From NCBI GenBank assembly GCA_964035545.1, contig OZ037769.1, positions 16,993,633-17,057,632 of the forward strand: a stretch of 64,000 nt of DNA, in the 5' to 3' direction. The first letter of the stretch is position 1. Each line of letters starts with the position of its first letter. The position numbers were made by a program, and so were the translations under genes. Below, piece by piece: positions 41,301 through 52,600 of this stretch. A model generated the notes under the pieces. The model ran no database searches. It was given only the letters and a program-made list of their open reading frames with translations, and was not told the DNA's origin. The DNA comes from Bugula neritina (Eukaryota; Bryozoa; Gymnolaemata; Cheilostomatida; Bugulidae).

Positions 41301-44300
41301 GTAGTCAGTTGCTAGTAGCCAGTTGCTAGTAGCCAGTTGCTAATAGCCAGTTGCTAGTAGCTAGTTGCTAGTTGCTAGCAGCCAGTTGCTAGTTGCTAAT
41401 AGCCAGTTGCTAGTAGCTAGTTGCTAGTAGCTAGTAGCCAGCTGCTAGCAGCCAGTTGCTAGTAGCCAGTTGCTAGTAGCCAGTTGCTAGTAGTAGAGTT
41501 ACCTGAGCTAACAGCAACTCAGATTCTTGAGCTCCCTTTTTAGAACTTTCTTCCTTTTTACTCAAAACAAAAGAGCGAACGACTCCATCTCCAAACCCTG
41601 CTAGGATTGATGCCCCTTTAGTATCCACCTGCAGAGTGATAGCAACAGGAAGTAAGTGATGTGCAGAAGGACAAACAGCAGGAGTTTGACATGGGATAAA
41701 ATTGACCAATAAGAATTCAGTAATTACTAAAGCCATTATAATATAATATTGTATTTAGTTTAGTGAGCTACACATCTTCCACTAGTTTACTAAATTACTT
41801 CAAATATATAACATATATGATAATTTACAGGTAGTTTATTTTGGATCTTAAAATTTTAGAAAAATTCAGAATTAATTTGGAAACAATTCAAAAGAAAAAT
41901 CCTAAGTCTTGAAACTTCAATCTCACAATCAGGAAATGACTGAAATGGACTCTACTAACCAACTTGGGAGCCCAGACTATGCTGGTCCCCTCGGCATTCA
42001 GTATCGTCTCGCAGACGGCTGCGTTGTTCACGTAATCATACACTCTAACAGTCTTATCTACTCCCGCCGTGGCCACTAGGTGACTGACAGGAGAGGTCGA
42101 GCAGCCAGTGATGGCTCCAGCGTGATAGTACATCAACCTCTCCGGGGCAGCAGACGTGTGACTGAAGGAGAGGTCAAGCTTCCAGATACCTCCGTTAGCA
42201 TCCTGTTGGAAGAGTTGACCAGTTTATCCGATAGATAGATGGAATATATGATACAGGAATGCAACAAAATAGTCGAATTGGTGGAATCACTAGAAATAAC
42301 TCCCTTGTGTTGATAATTTTCTGGTTTAGAAAACAAATAAAACCATTAAGAAATAAAAAGCCTGTATAACTAGAAATAAACAAGTATTCAGAAAAGTATC
42401 TTGATATTAAGCTCAGGTTCTTTGCTGCGTGTAGACATAAATTAGGGGTCGTACCTGAGCGTACCAGATTGTAGATTCCTCCTCATCATCTACAGCTTTG
42501 ACTATAGACCTGAGGCTAACATGCTCGTTGTGACCTATTTTTATCTCATTCATCGGTTCCATTTCAAACAGACCACTTTCGTCTGTAGAATCGGCTGTGT
42601 CTATCGTGTCGAAATCCCAAACCTACAATACAGCATTATACTTTATATAACCTACAATACTATACTTTATATAACCTACAATACTATACTTTATATAACC
42701 TACAATACTATACTATATATAACCTACAGTACTATACTGTATATAACCTACAATACTATACTATATATAACCTACAATACTATACTTTATATAACCTACA
42801 ATACTATACTATATATAACCTACAATACTATACTTTATATAACCTACAATACTATACTATATATAACCTACAATACTATACTTTATATAACCTACAATAC
42901 TATACTTTATATAACCTACAATATTATACTTTATATAACCTACAATACTATACTTTATATAACCTACAATACTATACTATATATAACCTACAATACTATA
43001 CTTTATATAACCTACAATATTATACTTTATATAACCTACAATACTATACTTTATATAACCTACAATACTATACGGTATATAAGCTAGAACTCACTCTGAT
43101 ACAGCCGTCTTCCCCGACAGTCATGAGTTCCCCCTCGTCCATGATAATCTGCTGGATGGGGCCGTGATGACACGTCTTCTTACCTTTACGGCTTATCTCC
43201 ACCTTGATGAGACAGCCGTCCCATAGCAGCATGTTTCCGTTCTCACAGCCCGAGAGTACCTAGTGCAGGTAAATATATGTAAATATATACAGGTAAATAT
43301 ATGTAGATATACAGGTAAATATATGTAGATATACACGTAAATATATGTAGATATACAGGTAAATATATGTAGATATACAGGTAAGAGTAGATACATACAG
43401 CTAAAGATAAATATACAGAGCTAAGTGTAGATATTTGTAAAAATATAATTGTTTGAGAGAGTTGGGATTTAGAAATAGAACTATCACCATTAACAGATAA
43501 AAAGTACAAGATAAATGAAACTTAGACAAAAAACTATTTTCACAGATAAAATAAAAGTTGAAGAAAACCCTAGATCATATGTCTAATTACAGAGAAAGAA
43601 AAACAGAATGACTCCACCGAATAAAGACAATGATTCAACACACTGTAAGCAATGACACATACCTTTCCGTCAGGAAGTTCGACATAACCTTCGATATCGG
43701 AAATCTCAGTTTTACCGAACTTTCCCAGTTCTCCTTGCAACTTGAGTCCAGTGAATGTGTGAGCCATTTTCCAGAACCTGCGTGGAGCACATATATATAT
43801 ACGTTATGATTGTGATACACACTAATTTCAGTAGAGTCTGATGTTAGAACTGAAGCTAAACTCACCTGATATGGCCGGTACCAGACGAGGTCAACTGACC
43901 CTCAAGGTCGGTGGAGAAACTAACTCTGAAGACATCTTGGGAGAAGGCTTTAGACCTCAACACCGTTTGCTCAGCCTTCCAGTTCCACAGAGTCAGCATG
44001 AAATCTGGATCTCCTCCAACTGATGCCAGCAGCTTACCGTCAGGGCTGTCAGAGGAAAATTCAGTGCAATGAATGTATGAATTACAGACAATCTTAAATA
44101 TCAATATAAACTGGAAGAATGTTTACTTCAACACAGATTGATAGTAAAATAAAAAAATTTTCCAAAGCATAATTTATGCTCAGTTACGTTTAAAAATAAA
44201 ATAATTATAATGGCTGCAAAAGCTACTGAATGGGTATTAAATTCGAGAACAAAAAAAATTTGCTACGCCCGAACAGGGACTCGAACCCTGGACCCTCAGA

Positions 44301-47300
44301 TTAAAAGTCTGATGCTCTACCGACTGAGCTATCCGGGCAGCTCTGACAATGGAGCTCGTGTAAACAAATGTGTCAATATAGCAAACAAAGCAACAGCTGG
44401 TGGTAACTTTATTTTCTCACAGTTACCAAAGTTAATAGTCCCTCAATAATTTCTATGTTAATGTCACAACTGTCACTTGTCTCTGTAAAAACTTTCAAAA
44501 AGACTTTTCAGTTTTATTTTAAGGTGTTATATCTGATAACAGCTTTTCAGTCCCTGTTTAAATGCCACATTATAGCTACATTAAAAACTATTTCTGATGA
44601 AAATGTTAAAATTTTAACCTTGTTCACAATTAAGCTTTTTTAAAACAAACTTCAATTTTTAATTAATGTAATCTAAATAAAGAATGTCTTGTTGAAAGTT
44701 GCAGCTAATTGTAACTTTAATTCAAAGTTGGAGAAAATAATTTAATGTATTGAGAAACTATAGTTGGAAATAGAGAGGTAAAATTATCTATAATATATCA
44801 AACTATGAGTAAATGCCGATCGAAACAACTTGAAAATTTAATAAACTTAGGCTAACCTGAAGCATACATATGCGTAGGTTTGCTGAGTTCCACCTCGGAG
44901 TATTCTATGGAGTCTAAGGCTATCATACTCGTAGATATTTATGTCGGGGGCATCTCCCTTCTCCGCTACAGCTAACCACTTCCGGTTAGGGTGAATCTAC
45001 AGGAATCAAGTATATTTCCTGTTGGTGTACACAGAGCTGAATATACAGACATATTCTAATGGAAGCTATACGCCTGCAGGATGTAGCAGCATTAGGGGAG
45101 TAAATAAATAGGAGAAAGCCTTCTCTCACCTCTACACTTATATTATCACTCCGAAAAAAACATAAACCCACTGAATTCAATCAACATATTATTATACTAA
45201 ACACTAAATGTGTGAAACAAGAGGAAGTCTACAGTATAAAAGGGAAATGGTGTGCTGATGATGCATTGTGGGAGAGTTTATTTCCCTGCACCATGTTAGT
45301 TAGAGAGGAGAAAACTCCAGATTTCGCTGAATCAAACAAAAGTTAAAGAAACTCACGCAGATGGCGCCGATGGCAACACCACCCGTACTTCTGATGTACG
45401 TCTGCTGCATAGTGATGATGTCTACAATCTCAACGAGATTACCGGCCACGTAGGCGACTGTGCGCGAGTCCAGCATCACCAGGTTACCTCGTCTGCAGCA
45501 GTCGTACCCAAAACTATGCGAGAGTTGAAGCATGTTGGCAGGAAGACCCGATTCTTCTGCAAAGGTCAACAGGAAATGACTTCAGTAAGACAGCAATGGC
45601 AAGATTTTAAAATCATTGACTTAATAAAGATTCAAATTATTAAAATATAAAAGGTACTAATAGGTATGATATACGATCACTATGAGAAATATATACAAGG
45701 GGAGTTCCGTGACAAAAGAAGAGAAAAAGTTCCTGAGTTTTGGTTTTGAGAAATTTAAATCAGTAAAATTAAAGCCAGTGGCATTACTAAGACAATTCTA
45801 AATAAATTAATGTTTCACAGAGCTTTCCATGAGATTAATTTGTTGATAATCACAACAAATAAGAAAACTCTGAACCGATACTAACACCAATACCTAAAAC
45901 TGGAGAGAAATCTCACCTGTGATGAGAGGTTTAGAGACTTTGTCCTCGTAGTCGTAGTAGAAGTCATCTGGTATGGCGGGTTTCTCGTCCTGTTTGACTT
46001 CATCGCTCGTGACTGAAGCTTCATCTCCCCTGTAAACAGAACAAAATGCATACAACTAGCAGTCTACCTCTTATAAACTACTAGTACTTCAGGAGCATGA
46101 CTCATCATTATAGTTAACTGTAAAGTAAACAGCAAGATTACCTGATGTTAGGATCGTCTCCTCTCACAGTTCCTTCCGGAAGCTCTGCTTCCCCGGCTCC
46201 ACCTTCCTCGGCTCCAGTTTTGTCTCCAGTAGCTTCTGCAGGAGGAACATCTGGTTTAGCTTCAGCAGGGACATCTGCAGTAACTCCATCTGCAGATGAT
46301 GCAGTAACTCCATCTGCAGAAGGCGCAGTAACCCCATCTGCAGAGGGGGCAGTCACTGTATCTGCAGAAGGCGCAGTAACTCCATCTGCAGAAGGCGCAG
46401 TCACTGTATCTGCAGAAGCATCTGCAGCTTTAAGTTCACTGCCTTCTGCAGGTTTACCCTCTGCGGAATTAGTGTCATTGTTGGATGTTTCTGGAAGTCC
46501 AGTTGTTTCAACAGTTGACTCGCTCTGTTCAACTGCTGTATCCCCTTCCTTGGCTGTACCAGCATCACCTGCTTTCAGTTCTGCATCATCTGCTTTAACT
46601 TCTGCACTTTCATCTGCTTTTACTTCTGAATTATCTGCTTTAACTTCTGCATTATCTGCTTCAACTCCTGCATTATCTGCTTTAACTTCTGCATCATCTG
46701 CTTTAACTTCTGCATCATCTGCTTTAACGTCTGCACCATCTGCTTTAACGCCTGCACCTTCATCTGTTTTAACTTCTGAATTATCAGCTTTAACTTCTGC
46801 ACCTTCCTCTGCTTTTACTTCTGCATCATCTGCTTTTACTTCTGCATTATCTGCTTTAACTCCTGCATTGTCTGCTTTAACTTCTGCATCATCTGCTTTA
46901 ACGTCTGCACCATCTGCTTTAACGTCTGCACCAGCTTTTTCATCTGCTTTTGCTCCTTCTTCTGCAGTCTCAGTAGTAGCCGCAGGTTCTGACTCTCCAG
47001 CTGTATATTACCAAAAATACGTTCATATATTCTAGAACTTTTCTTTAAAATTAAAACTATCTAACTAAATTCTAAAACTAAACATTAAACTTCCAATTTC
47101 TAACTAAATTTAATAATGAAAGATGATTTAAAAGAGAAGCTGTATTTGTACCGGTGTTATCTACAGCTCCACTAGGTTGATCAGCAGCGGACGTGTTCTC
47201 ACTAGCAGCAGCGCCTTCTGTCTGTAACACTTCAGGTTCACCTAAAATTAAGTCAATCAACAATGTTTATAATACGACTGAGTCAATGAGCCAATCAAAA

Positions 47301-49173
47301 GAGCCGGTCTCCGCCTTTAGTTGAAACATACTCACGAAACAATGACTTGTGCAAAAGGAGTGCAAAGGAAAGGAAAGTAAAGTGAGTCTTTGCTTCTTGA
47401 AGCACAACATACTGCAAACACGATTGAAAATCTGTAGTTCTGATAAGTCTTTCTGATAACAACACGGTATGAGATGTACGGCAGTCAAACTGAAAACATT
47501 TCACTTCCCGAATCAAAAAACCTAGTTTTAACAACTTGTGAAAGTTGACCTAATAAACTACCTTATTTCTATAACTTACATAAAACTATCTAAAAATTTT
47601 CTACAAATTAAACTTAGACTACAATTAGACATACAAGGTCGACAATCACCCCATTTTACTAGTTTATTACTTTGACAACACCTCACAAACGAGATAACAT
47701 CTCGACAACGCTGTGTGAACACAGAAATAAAATATATTGTGCAGAGTTTGAAGGACAGTTTTGCAAAAACTTTGTGCTTTTTGAAAGTAGTGAAGATTCA
47801 CAGTTGCACACGACTGTGTGCCAGTGTTCATGCAATACTCTGCCACTCAGTACCTCGGGGTGTACTAATATCCCTAAAAGCACCCTCAGATTGAGCTGCT
47901 ATAAGCTCAGGGTCTAAGTCTAAGCCCGGTGGACTGAGTGCTCTAATAATGTCATTCTGCTCATCAAGCGTGAGCTGCCAATCTGGGGGAGGGTCATCTC
48001 CCTGATGGTTGATACGGTAACGTCTCAACGCTTCCTCTCTAAGGTGATATGTTGCCTCACGAAGGTTTCTAGATTTCCTTCCACTAGATGATGACGATTT
48101 AGCAGATTTTCTGTAGTTCACTGTTGTTGGTTAAATACACACATAATTCATTAGTGGGCACACAGTGTTAGTTTATCTGAAGCATATCTGGGTTATAGAT
48201 TAGGTCACTCAGTTTTCCAATATTTTGCAATGACAGAATTCACCCCATAAGATCTATGTTTGTCAAAAAGAAATTATATTTTGTTCATTAAAATTTTAAT
48301 TAATTGTCTAGACTCTAAAATCTGTGCAAACACTTTTAACCTCTCAAAATATTTTGAGAAAAATAATTTTATTTTCTAAAAATATGATTCTTTTTCTCAA
48401 ACTATGCTAATTCTACTAACTGAAAGTCAAAACAACAAATTTTTTCACTATTTAAGTTATGCAATGATTAACTGATTTCCAATCATCTCTTACTACCACT
48501 AATTATTATGGTCAAACTAGTTTATACTATAAACTAATAGTAATACTAATAGCAATACAAACATAACAATTGTTATTACTTATTATAACTATAAACTGAA
48601 CTAACTTTTTACTATAGTCCATTAATTACCATGATGATTATCATTATCACAATGACAATTAGCATATTTAGTATCATTATGATTATAACTATGATTTGAT
48701 TATCAAAATGATAGCGATAGTACTAGTATAAGTATTATCAATTATGAGTTTTCACTTTTATGATATCATTATGATTATGACACGATTCAAAAGTGAACGA
48801 TTCTAACAATAATCATAACAATTATCTGTTTATTATATCAAATTATTAGAATGAATAATGAGTACCTATTTAAATTATAACAGCCACACTTGAAGGGATA
48901 TAAACCTCTAGCCAAATGCTAGTAATAAGTAATTACTCAGGCTAGGCTTTTCCAATCGCCAATCGCCAATCGGGCTATTGGCTATCGTAAGGTAAACACC
49001 CTTGAGTTTGGTAAACTATGAAGAAGCGTTTGTACTGGAAATAAAGCGTAACTATAATAAAATTTAACATTGAGTATTTTCACAACTCTTCGCTCTTTAT
49101 TTAATTCTAATTTACCTTCGTTTTGTTCATTGCCATTGCCATTAGCAGGCATCTCATCACCTTGGCTCTCCAT
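30018..49173 (-). CDS. CFAP44: Cilia- and flagella-associated protein 44 (WD-repeat/coiled-coil)
   Basis: 37 exons, minus strand, high to low: 49173-49116, 48120-47854, 47241-47152, 47000-46142, 46029-45917, 45556-45357, 44996-44857, 44045-43866, 43777-43663, 43259-43095, 42622-42455, 42202-41960, 41628-41503, 41252-41067, 40861-40722, 40600-40467, 40377-40282, 39372-39204, 38877-38699, 38475-38331, 38084-37922, 37613-37483, 37029-36839, 36623-36603, 36042-35860, 35551-35391, 35138-34954, 34756-34606, 33788-33658, 33354-33111, 32689-32506, 32169-31994, 31860-31738, 31558-31362, 31153-30928, 30697-30563, 30215-30018. Product ~2190 residues (human ~1850). CFAP44 with CFAP43 tethers the inner dynein arm I1/f head to the axonemal doublet. 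Residues ~1-425 are low-complexity and acidic; ~430-1210 are WD repeats with family motifs ([65 protein letters not shown]); ~1220-2190 are coiled coil with [19 protein letters not shown] and [10 protein letters not shown]. An upstream in-frame ATG at 49218 would add 15 residues. Exon 24 has only 21 nt. Confidence 0.95.
31928..32420. repeat. GTA/TAG triplet tracts around CFAP44 exon 32
   Basis: A short TAG run at 31940-31963 and a longer interrupted GTA tract at 32185-32415 in the next intron. The latter gives poly-Val and poly-Leu frames. Confidence 0.9.
32877..33097 (-). repeat. 24-bp tandem array in CFAP44 intron 30
   Basis: About nine copies of TGACTCACACTCATTGTCAC-type units, with CCAAG/CTGAG variants. 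Confidence 0.93.
35690..35872 (-). repeat. 42-bp tandem array duplicating the CFAP44 exon 25 donor
   Basis: Four copies. On the minus strand exon 25 ends CCAGACCAG and the intron begins GTGAGGGACTGG; each unit ends GACCAG and is followed by GTGAG, so every unit is GT…AG. Confidence 0.92.
37660..37915 (-). repeat. 33-bp tandem array in CFAP44 intron 21
   Basis: Eight copies containing AATACTACTACTGTAAATCC and CTCTATTTACTGCTG (plus strand). It does not include the flanking splice sites. Confidence 0.9.
39364..39740 (-). repeat. 23-bp tandem array duplicating the CFAP44 exon 18 acceptor
   Basis: About 16 copies. On the minus strand each unit ends TATATATTAG and the next begins GTACATT; the last unit abuts exon 18, which itself begins GTACATTCTGG. 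Confidence 0.93.
40108..40255 (-). repeat. 15-bp GT…AG array in CFAP44 intron 17
   Basis: Ten or so copies of GTAATACTTGTATAG (minus strand) with single-base variants, in the same intron as the 23-bp array but unrelated to it. Confidence 0.92.
41278..41497 (-). repeat. Degenerate GCTAGTAGCCAGTT array in CFAP44 intron 13
   Basis: Units of 7 and 14 bp based on TTGCTAGTAGCCAG fill the intron between exons 13 and 14. Confidence 0.88.
42623..43080 (-). repeat. 24-bp tandem array duplicating the CFAP44 exon 11 acceptor
   Basis: About 19 copies. On the minus strand each unit begins GTTATATAAAG and ends GTATTGTAG; the final copy is the genuine acceptor, and exon 11 begins GTTTGGG. The array is essentially the entire intron. 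Confidence 0.93.
43262..43390 (-). repeat. ~22-bp array in CFAP44 intron 9
   Basis: Copies of GTAAATATATGTAGATATACAG type (split here as GTAAATATATGTAG and ATATACAG, plus strand) next to the exon 10 acceptor. Confidence 0.88.
44267..44338 (-). tRNA. tRNA-Lys (anticodon TTT)
   Basis: A 72-base cloverleaf on the minus strand: acceptor stem GCCCGGA/TTCGGGC, D arm GCTCAGTCGGTAGAGC, anticodon stem TCAGA/TCTGA with loop CTTTTAA, T arm CAGGGTTCGAGTCCCTG, discriminator G, followed by a run of eight T. It is nested in CFAP44 intron 7 in the host's orientation. The antisense frame reading [16 protein letters not shown] is its shadow. Confidence 0.97.
46142..47000 (-). repeat. Coding heptapeptide repeats in CFAP44 exon 4
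   Basis: This 859-base exon encodes about twenty units of the [14 protein letters not shown] type (minus strand, roughly 46560-46960), then TAPSADGV units (roughly 46285-46430). Repetition of a 21-base codon pattern keeps antisense frames open, hence an apparent 296-codon Ser/Ala-rich frame on the plus strand that I do not accept. Confidence 0.85.
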
Positions 49174-49437
49174 TTTGGGTATAGTGGTTGCTAATGGTTT
49201 CGCGCATGCGTTCAACATTACCTGTATAAGTAAAATATGTATGAGGACACTACGGGACCTACCGATAAAATACTTTTAGCTTTAGTCGAGAAACGTAATC
49301 TAAGTGTGATCACGTGGTCTAAAATTCCATTCGTACTAGCGGTAGCTTTATGTTATTGTAAAGATTAATAATTTATTCGCTTTATCAATCACACCCGCAG
49401 TAGTTTACTCTTCATTCAAGTTTTCATTTGATTAAAT
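49174..49437. promoter_or_regulatory. Bidirectional CFAP44/TTC8 promoter region
   Basis: The start codons of two ciliary genes are 265 bp apart on opposite strands. A CACGTG E-box lies at 49311-49316. CGTACTAGCGGTAGC at 49332-49346 is a degenerate inverted pair resembling an RFX X-box (GCTACC, 3-base spacer, AGTA..), matching only part of the consensus. No TATA box was seen. Confidence 0.5.
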
Positions 49438-49595
49438 ATGGATCCTTTATTTTTAGCTTACAGTTTGTTTAGACGTAGAAGATTACAGGAGTGCGTTGAC
49501 ATTTGCTCAGAACTATTATCAAAAAATCCTCTAGACCAGGTATGTAGTTGTACTCATTATGATTATCATTAATCATTATGAATGTGATTATGTAG

Positions 49596-49651
<56 letters not shown>

Positions 49652-52600
49652 TTACTACTACTAGTTGAGTACTAGTAGTTATAGTTATACTCTAGTTGTA
49701 CTTGTAGTTCAAGTTGTACTATTGTTTATTAGTATCACTCTCTATCAGTATTACTATGACAATTACTATTATGACTCTCGGTAACACTATGTCTATGACT
49801 CATGTGAGTATAGCACTATAGATATGCTGTTACTGATCTTATAATTATATCTAATCATATTGACTGACTCGTCCACTCATATTCATATTGATTTATTGTG
49901 ATTGATGATGTTGATAAATCTTTGTTAGCGGTACCAAATGTCAAGCTATTTGTTATCGGTGAATCAGAATGTGTTAATTTTGTAATTATCCATCTTTATA
50001 TTTGAGTGGTGTGGCTGCTGTGCTTATGTGCTACCACTACTTCAGTTTTACTCTTCATCTAAACATCATGGAACAACTTACTCTTTGCTAGCCAAAGATT
50101 TTGATTACAGTTTCTTTATTTTGCATAGAGGGGGTATTGAAAAATTAGTAATGTAAATATATTGTTTGCTATCTATATTTGATATTGCAAAATAATATTT
50201 GAGTTAGCTTTAGAGCGTGTAAGAATTGGTTATCATGCTGTAACAATGTGACAGTGGAAACTACAGTTGCCAGTTGATGTTACATGTTGCTTTGTTTGTA
50301 CCTCGTAGGCTGTTTGGTCACTTAAAATGAGAGCTCTGACTGAACAAGTTTATGTTGACGAAATAGAGAATGATGAAGAAGGTATTGCCGAGTTACTGAT
50401 GGATGATAATGCCATAGCTAATGTAGCTCGACCTGGCACCTCATTGAAGAAACCACCGACAGCGGTATCTGGAGGCCCCACCGCTGCCATGAGGTGAAGC
50501 CAGCAAGTGTTTGTTGCTTCACTTGTCACTAAGTGCTAGAGGGTGACTAATACTTGGTTGATTTCACTTATCATATTATGTGCTGTAGGCCAACTTCTCA
50601 AAGTGGTAGACCGATGTCTGGGTTCGCCCGACCGGGGACGCAGGGGGGACGTCCCGGAACAATGGAGCAAGCTATCAAGACTCCTAGGACTTCTCATACA
50701 GCTAGACCAATCACCAGTGCTTCTGGCAGGTAACTTATTGAGTTGAGAGTTTTCTTCCCCTGAGATCACTGATTTTTCTGCTAGCCTTTAGTCTGCTCAC
50801 ATAACACAACATGTATTATTTGATCACCTCTACTCACCTGGTAATTATTGTAGATATGTACGTTCTGGGACAGCCTCAATGCTCTCTACACCCGATGGAC
50901 CCTTCATCAATATATCCCGACTCAATCTGAATAAATACGCCCAAAAAAACGCGTTGGCAAGATCTCTGTTTGAGTTTATATTTCACCATGAGAACGACGT
51001 GAGACATGTACGTAATACCTACTGTTTAGACTGTGTTCCATAATCTAGTAGTCTTTCTGTCTCTCACATGTTGTTAGATATTGTATTATGTTACAACCTA
51101 CACATTGTATTATATTATAACATACACATTGTATTATATTGTGACGTACACATTCTATTATTTTGTAACGTACACATTGTATTCTATTGTAACATATACA
51201 TTGTGTATTATATACGTTTATATGTTGACGCAGGCGTTAGAGCTAGCTGCATACGCCACGGAAGCAAACCAGTATAAAGACTGGTGGTGGAAAATACAGT
51301 TGGCCAAGTGTTATGTCAGGTATGGCATTGACTTCTACATTTAATCTCTATATGTACTCATCAAAAGGCATTGACCTGTACAATACTTTCATCAGTTGTT
51401 GTCTCCACACTTCCTGTACGTTGTGACAGACTGGGGATGTTCCGAGATGCAGAGAAGCAAGTGTTATCTGCATTGAAGCAGCAGGATATGATAGACTGTT
51501 ATCTGCTGCTAGCCAAGTGCAGTGTGAAGTTAGACCAACCTCTCACAGCTGTGGAGACGTACAAGAAGGGGCTGGAGAAGTTCCCTCAGGATACGTCCCT
51601 ACTCACTGGTATAGCTAGGATATACGAGGTGAGGCACTGTTTCACTCTCTGGTACTAACTACCACTAGCTACTAATACTACTCACTAACTACCAGTTTTA
51701 CTCACAGTAAGTGATATTACTACTAGTACTACTCACTCTAACTAATAGCTCTACTAGTACTACTCACTAGATAATAGTACTACTCACACTAGCTACTAGT
51801 ACTACGCACTAACTACCAGTACTACTCATTAACTACATTACTCTAACAAGCTACTGCTGCACCATATTGCTAGTACTAGTTTTACTCGATTGACTTTCTT
51901 TCAGCTGCTGAACAACATTACCGAGTCAAGTGTGTTCTACAAGCAAGTGTTATCCACAGATAATATGAACATCGAGGCAATTGCCTGCATTGGATCCAAC
52001 TACTTCTACTCCGACCAACCGGAGATAGCTCTCAAGTTCTACAGACGTCTGCTGCAGATGGGAGTCAACAATGCTGAGCTGCTCAACAACCTGGCTCTCA
52101 GCTGTTTCTACGCTCAGCAGTACGACATGACCTTGACATGTTTCGAGCGGGCACTGGCTTTGTCCGATAACGAAACAGCTGCAGATATTTGGTATAATAT
52201 CGGTCACGTGGCGCTGGTAGGTTGAGTTTCTTACGTCGTGTTGAATTGTATAACATTTAGCCTTAGTGACTATGTCTATAGGCTTTAGTGGCAAAGAGTA
52301 AAGATATAGAGTCAAAGGCTAATCTGTAGTTTGGTATTTGTTATACAATACAGCCTAATTTCACTTGACCTGCATGTTCCCTCAGTTAGGACGATGTGAC
52401 CTTGACATTGCAGGGTGTAGGAGACACGAGTCTAGCCTATCAGTGCTTTCGCATGGCTCTCTCTGTTGACAATAACCACGCAGAAGCCTACAATAACCTC
52501 GGAGTTTTGGAGCTCAGGCGGGGACGTATTGAGCAGGCGAGGGCTTTCTTTCAAGCCTCGTTTTCATTGGCTCCTCAAATGTATGAACCTCACTACAACT

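Noticed and set aside
42521-43087. 188-codon frame of ILYITYNT repeats
   Set aside because: Translation of the 24-bp array in CFAP44 intron 10, antisense to the gene.
44210-44449. 79-codon plus-strand frame containing [16 protein letters not shown]
   Set aside because: A well-known artefact: the antisense translation of a tRNA-Lys gene.
46145-47035. 296-codon Ser/Ala-rich frame on the plus strand
   Set aside because: Antisense of CFAP44 exon 4, kept open by the repeated codon pattern; the minus strand has the correct splice phases and continues the CFAP44 frame.
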